Of a stretch of DNA of 64,000 bases, positions 48,365 through 58,854 are shown piece after piece. The position numbers were made by a program, and so were the translations under genes. The notes below the pieces were generated by a model. The model was not told the DNA's origin. It ran no database searches and saw nothing but the letters and a program-made list of their open reading frames with translations. This DNA comes from Euphorbia lathyris (lineage: Eukaryota; Streptophyta; Magnoliopsida; Malpighiales; Euphorbiaceae), in the NCBI RefSeq assembly GCF_963576675.1, contig NC_088910.1:107784807-107848806 (forward strand). The letters are read 5' to 3'. How positions within the stretch are numbered: position 1 is the first letter of the stretch; every line of letters starts with the position of its first letter.

Positions 48365-50227
48365 TGGTGCCATTCATTGCCCGACTCTTGCAAGCACGAT
48401 TGGGATCGGTTGTCGGATTTGTTTCTTGAAAAGTATCAGAGACCTGAGGATAGAACCGCAGAGCACTTTGCAATGCAGATTGGACCCATCAAGCGTCCAT
48501 TGCCAAGGGTGAGCAAGTATAACGGCAATAAGGACCCTATGGAGCACCTTCACTTCTATTTGTCGGCTATGACAGCCTTGAGTTTCAAAGAGGAAGAGAT
48601 CACTAGCTTGTTTTGTAATTCATTGATGGGTGAACCGCTGATGTGGTACATGTCGCTGCCGATGTATGTTAAGACCGATTGGGCAGCTATGACGAAGAGA
48701 TTTATCAAGGAATATACGGTATGGATGCTAGCAGAGCAAACTCCTGATTCCCCGTCTTACCAAACACCTGATGCGGTGTTAGCGATGCCTAGGTATGGTG
48801 GATACCAGGATCCTGTAGAGCATGCAAGGATATTCCGCGATCATATGTATAATGCTGGATTCCCACAGTGTGAGTTGCATGAACATTTTCCGGAAACCTT
48901 GATGGGAGAAGCCTTATTGTGGCATCAGGGTCTGTCAGAGGAAGAGATGTGCCATTGGATACCGCTCCGAAATGCCTTTGTGGCGAGATATGAAATGTAC
49001 ATTCCATGGACGGGATCCCTGGATGATCTGGACAGGATTAGGCAATTCCCCGAGGAACATTTTGTGGATTATGCTAGAAGGTGGAGGCACCGTTATGAGC
49101 AGTGTAATGAGACAATGAGCGATAAGGTGCAGCTTATGTGCATACAACGAGGCGCTATTCCGTTGGCCGCAAGAAGGATGAGTAGAGTGTCCCTCCGTGA
49201 CTATAATGAGTTGATAGGTTGGGCCTTGTATGGATCGGCGGATCCCTTTTTCCTGAATCCGAGTGTTCCTCACGTCATGGATTTAATGGTCGTAGACATT
49301 TGGGCGAGTTCCTCGGACGAGGAGGATGCTAATCGAAGGGTTCCTATTAACATATGGGACGAGTCGGATGACGAGCCGGAAGTTGCGGTGATGACGAGAT
49401 CAGGTCGTGTGGCCGAGGGAAAGGCACCAATGGTAGAGATTGAGATTGGAGAAGGTTCGGCTCCTAAGCCCGACGACCAAGTTCTTGAACAGTTGAAGAA
49501 AACGCAAGCTAAGTCTACGGTTTGGGAAGTTTTATGCCACTCTAAGTACCATCGTGAGAATCTGATGAAGGAGTTGCAGAATTTGGTGATCTCCACCGAC
49601 ACTGAGCCAGCAGCGCTAGTAGGGGCAATAATGGCCCGAAAGAAGACTGAGATCACGTTTACCGACGAGGATCTCCCAGAAGAGGGGAAGGCTCATAACA
49701 AGCCATTGTATATCCGAGCGGAAATTAACGGGAAGAAGACTAGCTGTGTTATGGTCGATGATGGATCGGCCATTAATGTTTGTCCTTTGAAGCTCTTGTC
49801 CAAGTTAGGAGTGGAGAGAGGAGATTTGACAGCTTCTGAAACAGTGATCAGAGCATACGATGACAGCCGTAGGCATATTGAAGGAGTTTTCAAGGCTAAA
49901 TTGAAAGTAGGGCCGTATGAAGAAGAGACTGAGTTCACAGTATTGGATATCCCGGTAACTTTTGCTGTGTTGTTGGGACGCCCTTGGTTCCACAAGCTGG
50001 GAGGGGTACCCTCTACGCTCCACCAAATGATTAAGTTCCCCTTTGGGGAGGAGATAGTAACAATTAGAGCTGAGAAACTGAGCTCGGTGGCAGCATTGGG
50101 AATTGAGCCTCAACTCTTCTCCGGATTCCAAGTCTCTGGGATTTATGAGTCAAGCATGACCACCGATGTGGTGAAGATGATGAAAGGAGGTTTCATCCCG
50201 GGGATGGGATTAGGAGCACACCATTAA
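48365..50227 (+). pseudogene. Tat-E gag repeats 2-4 and protease
   Basis: Same frame as the preceding segment, ending at TAA 50225-50227. It completes gag-like domain 2, then holds domain 3 (KYNGNKDPMEHLHFYLSAM, SLMGEPLMWYMSLP, DWAAMTKRFIKEY) and domain 4 (YGGYQDPVEHARIFRDHM, TLMGEALLWHQGL, DYARRWRHRY). A linker leads to an aspartic protease with VMVDDGSAINVCP near 49750 and VLLGRPWFH near 49975. The end, GFIPGMGLGAHH, begins a G-patch-like glycine motif that continues after the stop. Confidence 0.9.
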
Positions 50228-51250
50228 GGGTTGTCGGAGTTTCCTGATTTTAAAAGTCAGAAAACCCGGAGGGGTTTGGGATATGAGCAGGGGAGTCCAT
50301 CCAACATGAGTGCAGAAGGAAAAATAGGCTTGAGGAAGCATTTTGTAAGCGAAGGGCATGGAAAGCCATATTCGGGAACCTCCGAGTCGTGGACTAGCAC
50401 GGAAGGAAAGATTCTGCCAGGGTTTGAAATCTTCAATGATGTCGCCGACTGGGGCAAAGGAAAGGCAAGCTGCTTTGTCGAGGAGATCATGATGCTGGAT
50501 TCAAATGCCGAGGAGCAGGTCATTACCATTGAAGCGACTACAGGAGCTGAAATTGAGCCTAGTACCTCGAGAGTATATGAGAAGTCCGAAGATATTGAGG
50601 ATGAAAATTGTATTACTGCTTTGTTTGAGTCAGATGATGTAATCACCCACAGTATCAATGAAATGAATTCTGATTTTGCTTACTTGCTTGATGTTGATCA
50701 TGATCATTCCATGCATTCTCATTCATATAACATGCCTACATTTGAAATCAATACAATAGAAATGTCAACTTTCAATCTTGGTACGGATGAAAATCCTAAA
50801 CTTATACAAATTGCTCAAGAATTAACTATTGAAGAGAGAAAAGAATTTGAGAGAATAATTAAAAAATACGAAATTGTATTCGCGTGGACATACGAAGACA
50901 TGCCTGGAATCGATCAATCAATCGTAACTCACCGTATTCCAACATATCCCGAGGCGAGGCCCGTAAAGCAGAAGCTCCGACGTATGAGACCCGAATGGGC
51001 AGATAAGATCAGAGAGGAGGTGAAGAAGCAGTTAGAAGCAGGATTCATCGAAGTGATCGACTATCCCCCTTGGGTCGCAAATGTAGTGCCCATTGCGAAA
51101 AAGGATGGCAAAGTGAGGATGTGCATGGATTACAGAGATCTTAACAAGGCATGCCCCAAGGATGAGTTCGCCTTGCCTCATATCGATGTATTGATCGACA
51201 GTGCAGCATCAAGCGTCTTACACACAAATGTGGATGGTTTCATGGGCTAG
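50228..51250 (+). pseudogene. Tat-E protease tail and RT N-terminal part
   Basis: Continues the frame after TAA: G-patch-like end (KTRRGLGYEQG), an acidic linker, then the Gypsy RT fingers (EEVKKQLEAGFIEVI, VVPIAKKDGKVRMCMDYRDL, ACPKDEFALP, NVDGFMG). TAG at 51248-51250 falls on the aromatic residue after the DGFxG motif of RT, so RT is split within a conserved block. The stop is not a simple C to T change if the ancestor was tyrosine. Confidence 0.9.
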
Positions 51251-54016
51251 ATGCAAGTTCAGATGGCCGAAAAGCACAAAGCGAAAACCTCGTTCACAAC
51301 TGAGTGGGGAACATACTGTTACAGAGTGATGCCGTTTGGTTTGAAAAACGCCGGGGCAACCTATCAGAGAATGGCCATGGCACTGTTCCATGACATGATA
51401 CACAAGGAGGTAGAAGTCTACGTGGATGACATGATGGTCAAATCAGAGACAAGAGAAGGGCATTTTGCCGCACTCGAGAAGTTTTTGGCCCGAATTGCAG
51501 AATTCAAGCTAAGGTTAAACCCGAAGAAGTGCTTTTTCGGCGTTTTGTCGGGGAAAATCTTAGGTTACGTAATCGAAAATAAGGGAATTGAGGTGGATCC
51601 CGATAAAGTGAAGGCTATAAAGGAAATGCCAGCGCCGAGAAATGAGAAGGAAGTGAGGGGGTTTCTGGGGCAGGTTCAGTATATCAGCCGGTTCATAGCA
51701 AGACTCACCGCAATCTGCGAGCCAATCTTTAAGTTGTTAAGGAAAGACCAACCCGTCGTTTGGAATGATAAGTGTCAACAGGCGTTGGAGAGTGTCCGAA
51801 GTTACTTGTCTAATCCGCCAGTGTTGAGACCGCCTAAACTGGGAAAGCCACTTCTCCTCTATGTAGCAATTGAGGAGCGATCTATCGGAGCAATGTTAGC
51901 TCAAGAGGGAGACACCGGTGTGGAACACGCGGTGTATTATTTGAGTAAGAAGTTCCTAGAGTATGAGCTCAAATACAACATGATCAAAAAGACATGTGTG
52001 GCAGTGGTGTGGTTGACGAAGAAACTGCGGCACTATTTCCAATCGTATAAAGTGATCATTATTTCTCGGATGGACCCCGTGAAGTATCTATACCGAACTC
52101 CATCCTTGACGGGGAAGTTAGCCAGATGGTTGTTGCTTTTGTCCGAGTTTGACATTGAATATGTGACGAAGAAGGTTATCAAAGGAAGGGCCGTGGCAGA
52201 GTTTCTGGCTAACCAACCCCTGAATGCAGAAGAGGAAGAAGTAAGCTATGATTTCCCCGATGAACATTTGAACGCAATCGAAGTCATACCATGGAAAATG
52301 TTCTTCGACGGAGCGGTTAATTCGAGTGGAGCCGGAGTAAGAGTGCTACTTATCTCACCGGAAGGAGAAAGAATCCCGATGGCAAAGAAGTTATCCTTCC
52401 CCCTTACCAACAATATGGCTGAATACGAAGCATGCATTTATGGTTTGGAGTCATTAGCAGCACTGGGAGCGTCATATGTCGAAATTTGGGGTGACTCCAA
52501 GTTGATCATCGAGCAGGCACAAGGAAACTGGGAAGTGAGAGAAGAAAGGCTACGTCCGTATCTAGATCAGCTAGAAGGGTTGGCATTGAGATTCCAAGAA
52601 TGTCACTTCTATCACATTCCTCGAGCTCAGAATCAGGCCGCGGATGCCTTGGCCACTTTGGTGTCAGTTTGGGACAACCCCCGGAACCTCGCTTCGAAAC
52701 CATTGGTATTGAGAAGATCTCACAAACCGTGCTACGAAGACGTAATGCTGTTATGGGCAGATGAAAAACTGTGGTATTTCGATATCGTGAACTTTATGAA
52801 AGATGGAACATATCCGGCAGAGTCAGAACCTAGGGATCAAGCTGTGATTAGAAGGCTAGCCCATCAGTTCGTCATCCATAACGACTTGCTTTACAAAAGG
52901 CACATTGACGGATTACAACTAAGATGCTTGGATGTGGGGGAAGCCCACGAGGCGATGGAATCAGTACATTCGGGAATTTATGGAGCCCATATGGGAGGAG
53001 CAGTACTAGCTAAGAAAATTATTAGGCAAGGCTTCTATTGGCTCACCATGGAAAGAGATTGTAACGAGTATGCGAAGAAATGTCACGATTGTCAAATCCA
53101 CGGCGATTGTAGTCATCTTCCGGCCATGGAACTACATGTGCTAGCACCTATTTGGCCATTCGCTGCCTGGGGCATTGACATCGTCGGCGAAGTAAGGCCT
53201 AATGCTTCAAATGGACATAAGTTTATTGCAGTCGCCATCGATTATTTCACCAAGTGGGTAGAAGCAGAGTCGTTTAGCAAACTGGGATCCAAGCAGATGA
53301 GAAAGTTCATTGAAAAACACTTGATCACCAGGTTCGGAGTGCCTCATCACATGATCACGGATAACGGGGTCCAGTTTCAGGGGGAAGTAAGGAATCTTTT
53401 CCGAGAATATGGCATTGAACATCACAGGTCTTCTCCGTACCATCCACAGGCTAATGGGGCAGTAGAAGCAGCTAATAAGAACCTTAAAAGGATCCTCGTA
53501 AAGACGGTAGAATCACATCGGAACTGGCATGAGCACCTCCCTCTCGCGTTGTGGGCTTATCGCACGACAGTCAGAACCTCGACTGGGGTAACACCATTCT
53601 CCTTGGTATACGGAACAGAAGCAGTCCTGCCGATTGAGATCGAAAAGCGATCGTTGAGAATCGCGGTGGAAGCAAAAATCCCCGAGACGGAATGGGTGAA
53701 GAAGCGATATGAGCAGTTGGCTCTAGTCGATGAGAAAAGGATGGAAGCCCTTTACCATGTACAGTTGTATCAAAGAAGGATGGCTCGGGCTTTCAATAAA
53801 AAAGTCAAGACCAGCCCTATCAAAGAAGGAGATTTGGTGCTGAAAAAGATCCGTGTGACGCACACCGACCCGAGGGGGAAGTTCAGGCCTAACTGGGAAG
53901 GACCATTCGTCGTGAAGAAGATACTAAGCAAAGGAGCGGTGAAGTTAACCACAATGGACGGCATGGAATTCTCCGAACCTACCAATCTGGATAGGCTTAA
54001 GAAATACTTTTCGTAA
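51251..54016 (+). pseudogene. Tat-E RT palm, two RNase H domains and integrase
   Basis: Frame continues 921 codons to TAA at 54014-54016. RT active site VYVDDMMV is near residue 57. A degenerate Gypsy RNase H (about 195-325) follows. Then an archaeal-type RNase H (about 345-480) with KMFFDGAVNSSGAG, MAEYEACIYGLESL, WGDSKLIIEQ and NQAADALA, giving the D-E-D-D set. Integrase has an HX4H...CX2C zinc region (VHSGIYGAHMGG, CHDCQIHGD), D in WGIDIVGE, D in ITDNGVQF and E in NGAVEAANK. The C terminus is an SH3-like LVLKKI...WEGPFVVKKI region without a chromodomain. Dual RNase H is the Tat-clade hallmark. Confidence 0.95.
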
Positions 54017-54049
54017 AAAAAAAAGAAGAAAAAAAAAGAAAAATTCCCG

Positions 54050-54201
54050 ATAGGTCGAAAACCCGCAAAGGGCGACCTATGCAACAATAAGGGAAATCCC
54101 AATGGGTGAAAACCCGAAAGGGCGCTCATTTAAAAATTCCGGGATAGTAAAAGGAGAGGAGGAAAATCGCCGGGATCCGAAAACCGAAAGGCGGGTCCTG
54201 G
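54050..54201 (+). other. Three hairpins with a constant loop just after Tat-E pol
   Basis: Stems ATAGGTCG (54050-54080), AATGGGTG (54101-54130) and CCGGGATCCG (54170-54201) each pair with their own 3' arm, allowing G-U wobble, around a shared AAAACCCGnAAAGGG-type loop. An A-rich run separates them from the pol stop. Confidence 0.8.
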
Positions 54202-54477
54202 TAACAATAGTTATAACTTGAGCAATTACAAAAACAATGTATAAGAGACTAAGTATTTCTGTTGTTTGTAAATAAATAAAGGCATGAATATATTTGACGA
54301 GAATGATTGGAATCATCATAATCTACTGAATGCATGGTAATATGGATCACGAGTTATACATTTCCTATCCTACTTTTCACAAAAAGCCTACCTACTATCC
54401 ACCCCACTCCCTATACATCAGCTATACATCGGAGAAACCCTAATAAAAGCTACAAAGCAACAATGAAAACTACGAGC

Positions 54478-57400
54478 CTAATACGGAGGGAGGTCCCAAT
54501 AGTTCTCAAAGTCTCTCAGGTGGGATGCCCGCTCCGCAGATAGTGTCTCCTCGGCAGCACGCGCTCTCTCATCAGAAGCTCGCGCTCTCTCATCAGAAAC
54601 CCGTGCTCTCTCATCAGCAGCTAGTGCTCTCTCCTCTGCAGTAAGGCGTCTGATCGACTCATCACGCGCCCTCCCCTCGACGGAAAGGCGACCCTCAGTC
54701 TCCCGTCGCATCACCCCCGACCAGTGGTCGTTCCTCTCTTGATACACACGACCAACTCGGGCATCAGCTTCCCGCACTAGCTCACTCTGTCTCCGCTCAT
54801 GGGCATGAAGATCACTCTACAAAAAAAAAACAAACAAAAAACAGATAAGAGGCAGCATAGGCAAAAACATAAATCATACATACATGCATACATTTCACTA
54901 CACTAAAGTACAATGATGATACATACCAGGTGGTCGGTGCAGCGCAAGCTGAGGCAATCTCGTAGGAAGCCGGATAGATCCACGTAGTCTGTACAGGTCT
55001 CCCTAGTGGTCAGTGAAGCGTCCGAGGGATCAAACGGGACCCTCGAGGAGAAGATAGGAGGGGCCGCCTCAAATCCCGCATAAGGTGTCCCAGACTCGTC
55101 ATAGCGGATCGTAGCATAATCCCTCCCATAGCCTGGTATAGGCACGCCTATGGACGATCTCTCCGGTCGGGCTGCGCTGGAGGACTCACCGACGAAGTAG
55201 GGCTGCTCGCGCGCTGGTGTCTGAGTCTGAGTGCCATCAAAAAAATCAGATAAGTGGGCACTCCTCCAAGATCCCTCCTGCAAAAAAAAAAAAAAAAAAA
55301 ACACACAATAAAACCTCCGAGCATATCATGAATAAAATGAAAAGAGGACGGGATCACTTACCGGAACCTCCGCCTGACCAAAGACGGCCTCGACCGCCTG
55401 ACCAAAGACGGCCCCCGGCATGAATCCAGACCACTCTACCGATAAAACAACGGGTCAGATCTCGACGAATGGTCGATAAGGGAAGAGTCCGTACCGCGAA
55501 CATAGAGATGGGGATCTCACCCGGCGTCCAATGAGCGTCTCTAACCCCGGTAATGCCTCGATCCCCTAGATACCACGCCCGCACGCAGGGGCCGGTGAGC
55601 ACACACTGCTGCTCCTGGATCATCGACACGTATGCATACTCAGGGCCGAAGTCGAGGCCATCCCACCTGAACTGAATCTAAAGCAAAATACACAAAGAGA
55701 AAGTCAGAAAGGCTCAAACCAAAATCTGGCACGATGGGGCAAAATCTACCTGACTCAGGGTCAGCGAGTCGATCCGATCCAGAAGCCGCGACAGTGTCCG
55801 ACTCCTCTCAGCACTCAAGTCGAAGTCCCTCCATCGAGTCATAAATGGCGGCCTCGGCACTCTCGGTCGAGGTCGATACCGGCTAGGAAGGATGTGTCTC
55901 TCGTATGCCCACACCTGCGGTAAAAACAAGGACTAGGAGTGTGAAAAATGCGAAAAAGATAAGACGGATAAGTCAAGAAGGCGTCACGTACCAGCAGGGC
56001 AAAGGTATAACCACCGAAGTCCTTGCGCTTCCGGCAAGTCAGATCCAAGAACTTGTAAAGAAAGGCTAAGCCTGCCCCTGCCCAATCATAAGAAGCCGCT
56101 GCATCCAGATCGCTAAGTGCCTGAATAAGACCTGCGTGTACCTTCCCGCCCTTTGTGCGGAAAATCGTCTCACTCAGAGCATATACTAAGAAACTACGAA
56201 CCGCCAGGTCGGTAGCGTCAGTCTCGCAGAAATCACGTCTACTCAAGAGGCTCGCGGTAGAGACAAACTTCACCGAAGTAGACTTGGCGCATAGGCGAAC
56301 TCCCGATCCAATCAAGGTATCAAGCCTAGCGGGGTCGACCCGTGGTCGTATCATACCAAAGTGGAAGGGGACGGGAGTGTTGCTCCCTCGCAATCCTGTC
56401 AACAGCGAAAAATCTCGAGGCGAGATGGTCATCTCCCCAAAGGAAAGGTGGAAGGTGTGGGTCGAGTCAACCCACCGCTCGCATAAGGCCCGTAGGCCAA
56501 AAGGATCGCATACCCCGTTGGTGCGGGGCAGCGCTGCAATAAAGGGCTCGAAGCCCAACTCCTGCACACGGGCTCTCACCGCGGCACCTAGCCTATCATA
56601 CCATGAGAGAACCTCGGCGGTGGTCCCCGAAATCTCAATGAACTAAAAAAGAACAAGATAAGAAAATTTAAATACAGCTCCTAAAGCAGGCAATTGAAAA
56701 GAACGCGTTAAGACTAGGTATTCTTCCATTTTCTAACCTAGAGACATCCGATCAGTTAGGACCAATTTTCTGCAAAAATCTCTCATGTAGGGTCCTTCAC
56801 GTAATGTTGAGTCAATTCTTTGATCCGCTCTCGTCTGCGGCGACGAGGAGCATAGATTAGGTTCTACTATTCATGTGCATTAGCTAAGTTTTTACTATTC
56901 ATGTGCACTATTCACGTTTTTACTATTCACGTGCACTATTCACGTGCACTATTCACGTTTTTACTATTCACGTTCATTAGCGAAGTTTTACTATTCACGT
57001 TGTCACTATTCACGTTCTACTATTCACGTGCGTTAGCTAAGTTTTTACTATTCATGTGCGTTAGCTAAGTTTTTACTATTCACGTGCGTTAGCTAAGTTT
57101 TTACTATTCACGTGTGCTATTCACGTTTTTACTATTCACGTGCATTAGCTAAGTTTTTACTATTCACGTTGTCACTATTCACGTTTTTACTATTCACATC
57201 GTTTTTACTGTTAACATGCATAAATTCGTAGTGTACCATTCACATGCATATATCGCGCACTCTTACAAAAACAAACAGGTATTACGTGTAAATAAAGGAA
57301 TTCACGTTTTCTAGCTAAAGTCCTCTAAGGCAGTCTAAGAGTTGGCATGCAAATCATGTTCATATAGGAATGCTAAAGCCTAGAGTTCAAATCAAATAAA

Positions 57401-57534
57401 AGTGAGAAACCACTTACCTCGTTGCAGCGTGTCCTGCTCAAGTGTGTTGTAGGGTCGTGGAAGGTATCCACTCTATCCAGGTTTACGTAAACCTCGTCCA
57501 TGCCTCTGGTGCCATCCCATTCGTCTAAATCCAT
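54478..57534 (-). CDS. Antisense spliced gene with plant mobile domain (PMD)
   Basis: Minus-strand exons: 57418-57534, 55992-56642, 55750-55914, 55362-55677, 54927-55277, 54478-54816 (stop TAG). All five introns (775, 77, 72, 84, 110 bp) are GT-AG, with strong donors (GAG/GTAAGT) and pyrimidine-rich acceptors; exons 1, 2, 3, 5 and 6 join in phase 0. Exon 2 holds the PMD core (GFEPFIAALPRTNGVCDPFG, ALCERWVDSTHTFHL, FSLLTGLRG). Exon 6 ends in a coiled-coil-like repeat of DERARA/SDERARA. Exon 4 needs either a further short intron (55434-55494, 61 bp) or a frameshift to meet exon 5. Predicted length is about 625 residues. PMD proteins are transposon-related or domesticated silencing factors; the role here is unknown. 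Confidence 0.78.
56870..57200. repeat. Degenerate TACTATTCACG repeats with G-boxes in intron 1
   Basis: About 20 variably spaced copies of TACTATTCACG or close forms, alternating with GTTAGCTAAG. Six include CACGTG, the G-box. They lie within the first intron of the antisense gene. Confidence 0.85.
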
Positions 57535-57612
57535 CCCGAGAATAATCCAAATTGAAGTCTAGTGAGAGAAAGAGGAGAGAGAAGGTGTGGGGTTGAAATG
57601 AAACCCCACCAC

Positions 57613-57619
57613 CTTATAT
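57613..57619 (-). promoter_or_regulatory. TATA box of the antisense gene
   Basis: Minus strand CTATATAAGG is 79 bp upstream of the exon 1 ATG, followed by a CT-rich leader (CTTCTCTCTCCTCTTTCTCTC), a typical plant core promoter. Confidence 0.65.
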
Positions 57620-57972
57620 AGGAAAAGGGAATGGCATTCCCGTAAATAGTGAAAAAAGTACGATTTGACATAAAGGTAAAAAGTAAATAATTAATTACCA
57701 GGTGCACATACCTCCGATTTGCAGTCCGTTTCAGCCTGCATTTCTCCCAGACAGTGACTAACATTGTCAAAACATCAATTCCAGACAACAGCTAATTTTT
57801 ACAGAACAGTGACACCAGTCGAAATACAGACGACAGTCAACAGAAAAACAATCAGTAGTCTATTTCATTTCGGACTCAGACGTGTGCCCATCGAATCGTC
57901 GAGATGATAGCTCTAGTGAGAAATTACAGACAACCGTGTGGTAAGAAAATCCAGAAACAGAACCCGCTTTTT

Positions 57973-58675
57973 TGCCATTTGACTCACGATCGCAGACCGA
58001 AGTTGCTTTTGAGCCATTTGACTCTCGGTCGCAGACCGGAGTTGCTTTTGAGCCATTTGACTCACGGTCGCAGACCGAAATTGCTTTTGAGCCATTTGAC
58101 TCTCGGTCGCAGACCGGAGTTGCTTTTGAGCCATCTGACTCACGATCGCAGACCGGAGTTGCTTTTGAGCCATCTGACTCACGGTCGCAGACCGGAGTTG
58201 CTTTTAAGCCATCTGACTCACGGTCGCAGATCGGAGTTGCTTTTGAGCCATCTGACTCATGGTCGCAGACCGGAGTTGCTTTTGAGCCATATTTACCTAA
58301 GATCGTAGACTAGGGTAGCGGTTTAGCCATTATCCCCACAGTCGTAAATCAGGGTAGCTGTTTAGCCATTATCCCCGTAATCTTGAAATAGGGTAGCAGT
58401 TTAGCCATTATCCCCGTAATCTTGAAATAGGGTAGCTTTTTAGCCATTATCCCCGTGATCTTGAAATAGGGTAGCTGTTTAGCCATTATCCCCGCGATCT
58501 TGAAATAGGGTAGCGGTTTAGCCATTATCCCCACAGTCGTAAATCAGGGTAGCTGTTTAGCCATTATCCCCGTAATCTTGAAATAGGGTAGCCGTCTAGC
58601 CATTATCCCCGCGGTCATAAACTAGGGTAGCTATTTAGCCATTATCCCCGCGATCGTGAACTAGGGTGCAGCCCG
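57973..58675. repeat. 18-unit 39-bp tandem repeat in Tat-E 3' region
   Basis: Units begin AGCCAT at 58012 and every 39 bp to 58637 (one step of 40), with one partial unit first. Units to 58285 are of type TTTGACTCACGGTCGCAGAC; later ones of type TATCCCCGTAATCTTGAAAT; the unit at 58285 is intermediate. As 39 is a multiple of 3, open frames on both strands are artefacts. Confidence 0.93.
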
Positions 58676-58839
58676 AAGCGGAGTCTGATGCAGTCAGAGA
58701 GCAACGCCAGAGCGCGCAGCGCAAAGGTCAGGTATGTTTCCTCCTACTCGTTACGTGACTTTTACTTTTATATGTTTTACATTGCATATGTTACGTTAGC
58801 AAAAACGTTTTCGAACCACACACATCACTGTCAAAATAG

Positions 58840-58850
58840 AAAAGTAGGGG
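58840..58850 (+). other. Tat-E polypurine tract
   Basis: AAAAGTAGGGG, four bases before the 3' LTR. Confidence 0.8.
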
Positions 58851-58854
58851 CAAC

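Noticed and set aside
57904..58313. Open frames on both strands over the 39-bp repeats
   Set aside because: The period is a multiple of three, so frames stay open by chance of unit sequence; there is no start context or conserved domain.
57973..58675. CRISPR-like array
   Set aside because: Units are contiguous tandem repeats without unique spacers, in a plant retrotransposon.
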